Assembly: GCF_042186555.1 (NCBI RefSeq)
Contig: NC_133332.1
Location: forward strand, 205,312,609-205,376,608
DNA length: 64,000 nucleotides
From: Aquarana catesbeiana
Lineage: Eukaryota > Chordata > Amphibia > Anura > Ranidae
Direction: 5' to 3'
Part shown: positions 1 to 64,000 of the stretch, in pieces
Numbering within the stretch: the first letter of the stretch is position 1
How the letters are laid out: each line of letters begins with the position of its first letter
The notes under the pieces: model-generated
What the model saw: only the letters and a program-made list of their open reading frames with translations
Told to the model about the DNA's origin: nothing
Database searches by the model: none
Position numbers and translations under genes: made by a program

Positions 1-494
1 TTTCAGAAAAGGCTAGCTTGTCTGATTTGTGCAATCTTCAATGAACAGACAGGGAAGGATCATTTGTGACTTTAGATGGATCGATTAGTGTTACATTGTA
101 TTTCTTATCATCCTCCTGTCAGAGGCTGGCAAGTATCTGCGACTCAGACAGCGCTCACTTTCACCAAAGCAATAAATTCATGAAAATATAGTTCTGACAA
201 GGATCCAAGACATTAAATAAAAAAAGTGGAGGGGATGACTTTTATATTTCACACACCCTTTTCTTACAGACAATTTTAAGGATAAGTTCTGCTGCGTGAT
301 AACAAAACTGTGTTGTTCCACAAACCCAGATGAATGATAAAACTTCTAGTTCTAAAACCATTACGACGCACTTCCAGAGGGTTGCCAATGAATCTTTTTT
401 TTTTCCAGTATAACTACTAATGTGAACGAGGACCAGCAAGTACTTTTCTAAGTGTCTCTGTAAATTTGGACTAGCAATTCCCAGTCCAGGCTTA

Positions 495-674
495 GGCCCC
501 ATACACACTATTAGATTTTCTGCAGATTTTTGTCTTCAGATTTACTAAAACTATGTAGTGCAAGGGCCTGCCTGATTGCATACAAATTGAAACTCTTAAG
601 GTTTGACCTTCTATTATATGGTTTTGGTAAATCTGAAGACAAAAATCTGCAGAAAATCGAATGTGTATGGGGCT
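495..674. mobile_element. Harbinger-type MITE, 180 bp, TSD TTA
   Basis: Terminal inverted repeats of about 55 bp (start GGCCCCATACACAC, end GTGTATGGGGCT), flanked by TTA at 492-494 and 675-677. The arms contain CAGATTTTTGTCTTCAGA and its complement with little divergence, so the copy is fairly young. Three-base TWA duplication plus inverted ends suggests PIF/Harbinger; no transposase is present. Confidence 0.82.
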
Positions 675-1069
675 TTAAGAGACCGCAGGAGAATGTAAAA
701 TGTTATACTTGAAAACTTGCTTGATTTACCTGGCTATACGAAGAGAAGACTGTTATAAGTTTGCTGATATTGTAAATAAAGATAAAACCTGTAAAGAGTG
801 GGAATAGAGGGACAATCTTCCAATAGGTATGCCGAAAGTTTAATGAGAAGAAAGTGTCTCCGAAACTGTGTCACCTGGATTAGAAAATAATATGTAGGAA
901 ATGAAAGGTAAAAAATATATTTATTTGTTTTTGAATAATACATAGTATTTAAGTCAGTTCTTCCTTTACTTATAACTGGTATTAATGTTTACGTAAAACC
1001 TAAAAATGTTAAGGTCTGTTAAATATACCTTTGAAATATTTTATTATATCTGTTTAATAAGTGAAAAAA

Positions 1070-1350
1070 ATACTTGCTAGACCTCCTACTTCTTATCTCG
1101 GACTACAAAATAATTGGTGTCCATATTGTAGAGATGAGGAGAGTGCAAGGGTTTGAGTAGTTTAGCAAAAGATAACTGGGCAGGGCTGATGCCACTCAGT
1201 CTACAAAAAAAAAACCTGTGTATTGTCAGCCAAAAACAGGATTTAAGAGCCAATCTAGCAGATCAACAGGTACGTTTGTGTGCAGGTAAATGTGCATAAA
1301 TGGCAGAGATTTACTGCATTTTTTTGCCTTGACATATACTTTTTTGTTAA
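1070..1350. repeat. dispersed repeat, copy A
   Basis: About 280 bp resembling 55008-55290 in the same orientation. Shared landmarks in order are a tcttatct block, ttgtagagatgagga, gagtagtttagcaaaaga, a cag-aacaggactta block, atcaacaggtac and ctgacatatactttt. It is diverged by perhaps a quarter. Class unknown. Confidence 0.7.
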
Positions 1351-1818
1351 TGTAGCACCAAGATCTACTGCAGCAATGTACTGAGTGAGACTGTACGGAA
1401 GTTATAAAAATATGATTGTCAAATACTGGGTATAAAAGATTGTGGGCTGGGAAATCTAGGTACCGCAGCTGGTATAATTGTATAAATATCAAAAAAAGGA
1501 AAACAGATGGACAGTTAAAGTACCAAAACGCTGCAACTTACATTGATATTACATCCAAAATGTTAATATATAACAAGAATTAAGACACTTGTCCAATGGA
1601 ACTTACAATATGAGGCAGAATAAGTCTTAGTAATCAACGTTTCTGAATTGAGCAGAAGGAGTTGAGTGAATTGGAGTCTTAGTAAAGTCTGTAGATCCTA
1701 CTAAAGTGGATAGTACTGTATGTGGTTACAGGTGATGGATACACCTAATGTGAAATTACAAGCTTCGCTGCAAATTGTCTTGCTTTATATTCATTTATCT
1801 ATTCTTTTGTTTTCACAG

Positions 1819-62141
<60,323 letters not shown>

Positions 62142-62633
62142 GTAAGTATCTAAAAGTCCAACAATGACCATCGTTGAGCTCACTGATAAGAAAACAATGG
62201 ACCAGTCAGAACATAAAGCCGATCGAAATTTCCTGCTGAACCAGCTGAGATTGAATTCAAGAATGGACAGGCTGATTGTACCCAAGTTTATCCATCGACT
62301 GACTTGGGTACAACCAGCCTGTCAGATTTTACATGTGATTACTGCTGGTGGCTGTAGTCGCTAACAGTAATCATAGTGTTCTGACACCTGGGAAGGCTCC
62401 CCACACCCACCCATGGTGGAAGGAAAGAAAATCTAATTTTCTATGGTCTCATTAGGTTTTGTCCTAAAACCTTTTTGCTCTCAAATACACTTTTTTCACT
62501 TATGCAGTTCTTTAAAAGGAGAAGTTTGGGAGTATGTAAAAAAATAAAAATACATACTCGCATCCATGCTGCAGCATCAGTCACTGGCCACCTTCTCTAA
62601 GCCTGAAAACAGAGCTTTGACCATACTTCTCTC
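62142..62633 (+). other. COL5A1 intron after the last exon, 5' part
   Basis: Includes a short inverted pair near 62276-62310 (tgtacccaagt and acttgggtaca). No exon. Confidence 0.5.
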
Positions 62634-62636
62634 TTA

Positions 62637-63571
62637 GCCTTGGTTCACACATACAGTTGCTCATAAGTTTACATGCCCTGGCAGATTTTATGATTCCTTG
62701 GCCATTTTTCAATGGGGAATGATAACACAAAAACAATTATTTCACTCATGGTTAGTGTTTGGCTGAAGCCATTTATTATAAATCAACCGTGTTCACTCTT
62801 TTTAAATCATAATGGCAACAGAAACTACCCAAATGACCCTGATCAAAAGTTTACATACCCTGGTGATTTTAGACTGGTAACATGCACACAAGTTGACACA
62901 AAGGGGTTTGAATGGCTATTAAAGGTAACCATCCTCACCTGTGATCTGTTTGCTTGTAATTAGTGTGTGCGTATAAAAGGTCAATGTGTTTCTGGACTCC
63001 TGACAGACCCTTGCATCATTCATCCAGTGCTGCACTGACATTTCTGGATTCTGAGCCACGGTATTAAGAACTGGGGTATGTAAACTTTTTATCAGGGTCG
63101 TTTGGGTAGTTTTTGTTGCCTTAATGATTTAAAAAGAGTAAACACAGTTGATTGATAATAAATGGCTTCAGCCAAACACTAACCATGAGTGAAAGAAAAG
63201 TTTTTGAGTTATTCATATTCTCTGAAAAATGGCCAAGAAATCATAAATTCTGCCAGGGTATGTAAACTTATGAGCACAACTGTATGTGGTTCAGGAAACG
63301 CAGCTATCCCTGTATGTTTGCTCCACCTGATTGCAATTTCACTGTGTTTGGAATCTGCTGCGGGTGTCAATACAAAGTTAACGACACTCCAAATGCATCA
63401 CAAACGCAGTGCAGTTTGCCTACATCGGATCGCATGGTACAACACATGTGGTTCCAAAAAAAGTGCCTGCACATCTTTGGTGCGATTTGAGCCCATTCAA
63501 AAAGAAAGGGCTCAAATCGCACCACACTGAATTCCATGTGAATTGCACAGGGTTGTAGTGTGAATCAGAGC
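62637..63571. mobile_element. Harbinger-type MITE, split by a Tc1-type MITE
   Basis: Ends GCCTTGGTTCACAC and GTGTGAATCAGAGC, with TTA at 62634-62636 and 63572-63574. A 629-bp element sits inside its left end. Own length about 304 bp after removing that element and one TA. Contains the inverted pair tttgagccc/gggctcaaa at about 63486-63516. Confidence 0.72.
62654..63282. mobile_element. Tc1/mariner-type MITE, 629 bp, TSD TA
   Basis: Ends CAGTTGCTCATAAGTTTACA and TGTAAACTTATGAGCACAACTG (last 22 bp; inverted), with TA at 62652-62653 and 63283-63284. Inverted arms of about 200 bp, including tggcttcagccaaacactaa and its complement. No transposase. Confidence 0.88.
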
Positions 63572-63574
63572 TTA

Positions 63575-63968
63575 AAAGGTTAACTCCACTTTCATGGGGG
63601 AAAAAATTACAAATAAATAAAAATAATATAGCGTATACAATTGTGACACAAGCCATGTTGTAATTGAATGTTTTTAAAAATTACCTTTCCTTTACAATCT
63701 GCAGCGCTGTAATTTTCCGTAAAATGCAATGCAATATGGCTACCTGGAGGTGTTCTGTACACAGAATTTGTACAGGACGCCGCGCTCTCCCACCCCCCAC
63801 GAAACATAATTTTCTGATGTGATTGACTCACTGATTTTCCCAGAAGTCTCACCTAAGATACAAGTCAGATTTCAGGCATCTCCTGCAACAAAAATTACAT
63901 TTTTGATGAAATACTCCCAATAGGAAATCACATCTAAAGGGATGCAGGCCCTGCAGTTTTCCTTGTAA
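63575..63968 (+). other. intron stretch
   Basis: Begins ggttaactccactttcatgg, like the left end of TTAA-type elements. Nothing else assigned. Confidence 0.4.
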
Positions 63969-64000
63969 TGCCCTTTACACACGATAGGATTTTCCGATGG
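63969..64000. mobile_element. Harbinger-type MITE, left end only
   Basis: TGCCCTTTACACACGAT after TAA (63966-63968), cut by the window end. Same terminus group as 4508 and 14344. Confidence 0.6.

Larger units (their letters stand above)
1..1818 (+). other. COL5A1 intron, 3' part
   Basis: No exon found. It holds one Harbinger-type MITE (495-674) and, at about 1070-1350, one copy of a dispersed repeat seen again near 55010. The rest is AT-rich sequence with nothing I can assign. Confidence 0.7.

Overview
The window is vertebrate nuclear DNA from the middle of one large collagen gene. On the + strand there are 26 short coding exons (45, 54, 90 or 108 bp). Each begins with a glycine codon, is an exact multiple of 9 bp, and is bounded by AG/GT splice sites in phase 0. 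Joined they give 1791 bp, or 597 residues of unbroken Gly-X-Y, the middle part of a fibrillar collagen triple helix. Peptides such as GADGIRGLKGTKGEK, GNSGGDGPAGPPGER, GQQGLFGQKGDEG and GETGDVGQM match vertebrate COL5A1 (pro-alpha1(V)) better than COL11A1. The gene runs off both ends: neither the N-propeptide, the C-propeptide nor any promoter is here.

The rest, about 97% of the bases, is intron full of transposable elements of a type familiar from frogs. These include two Tc1/mariner copies of a Frog Prince/Txr-like family, many Harbinger-type MITEs with TTA/TAA target duplications, TTAA-flanked MITEs, hAT-type elements with 8-bp duplications, a piggyBac transposase gene, a DIRS-like fragment and a probable solo LTR. 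An anuran, probably ranid-like, is the best guess; the species cannot be read from the sequence.

Layout: exon 1 at 1819, exon 2 at 2618, then a 12.6-kb intron (2672-15246) holding Tc1 copy 1 and several MITEs. Exons 3-8 (15247-21412) include the basic heparin-binding stretch. Intron 8 (21413-27974) holds a hAT element nested inside another hAT element, plus a minisatellite. Intron 9 holds Tc1 copy 2. Exons 9-14 run from 27975 to 36494. Intron 14 (36495-41731) holds the DIRS fragment and a MITE. Exons 15-16 lie at 41732-44981. Intron 16 (44982-55685) is almost filled by a piggyBac-type island bounded by TTAA. Exons 17-26 (55686-62141) are tightly packed, with six introns of 74-163 bp among them.

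The most unusual feature is that four separate hAT-like elements each carry a long internal minisatellite with runs of C or G. Other points are reciprocal nested insertions whose empty target sites survive in the sister Tc1 copy, a MITE built as a chain of perfect hairpins, a large palindrome in the piggyBac island, and a piggyBac transposase broken by only two apparent frameshifts. Apart from the collagen gene I see no other host gene, RNA gene or CRISPR array.
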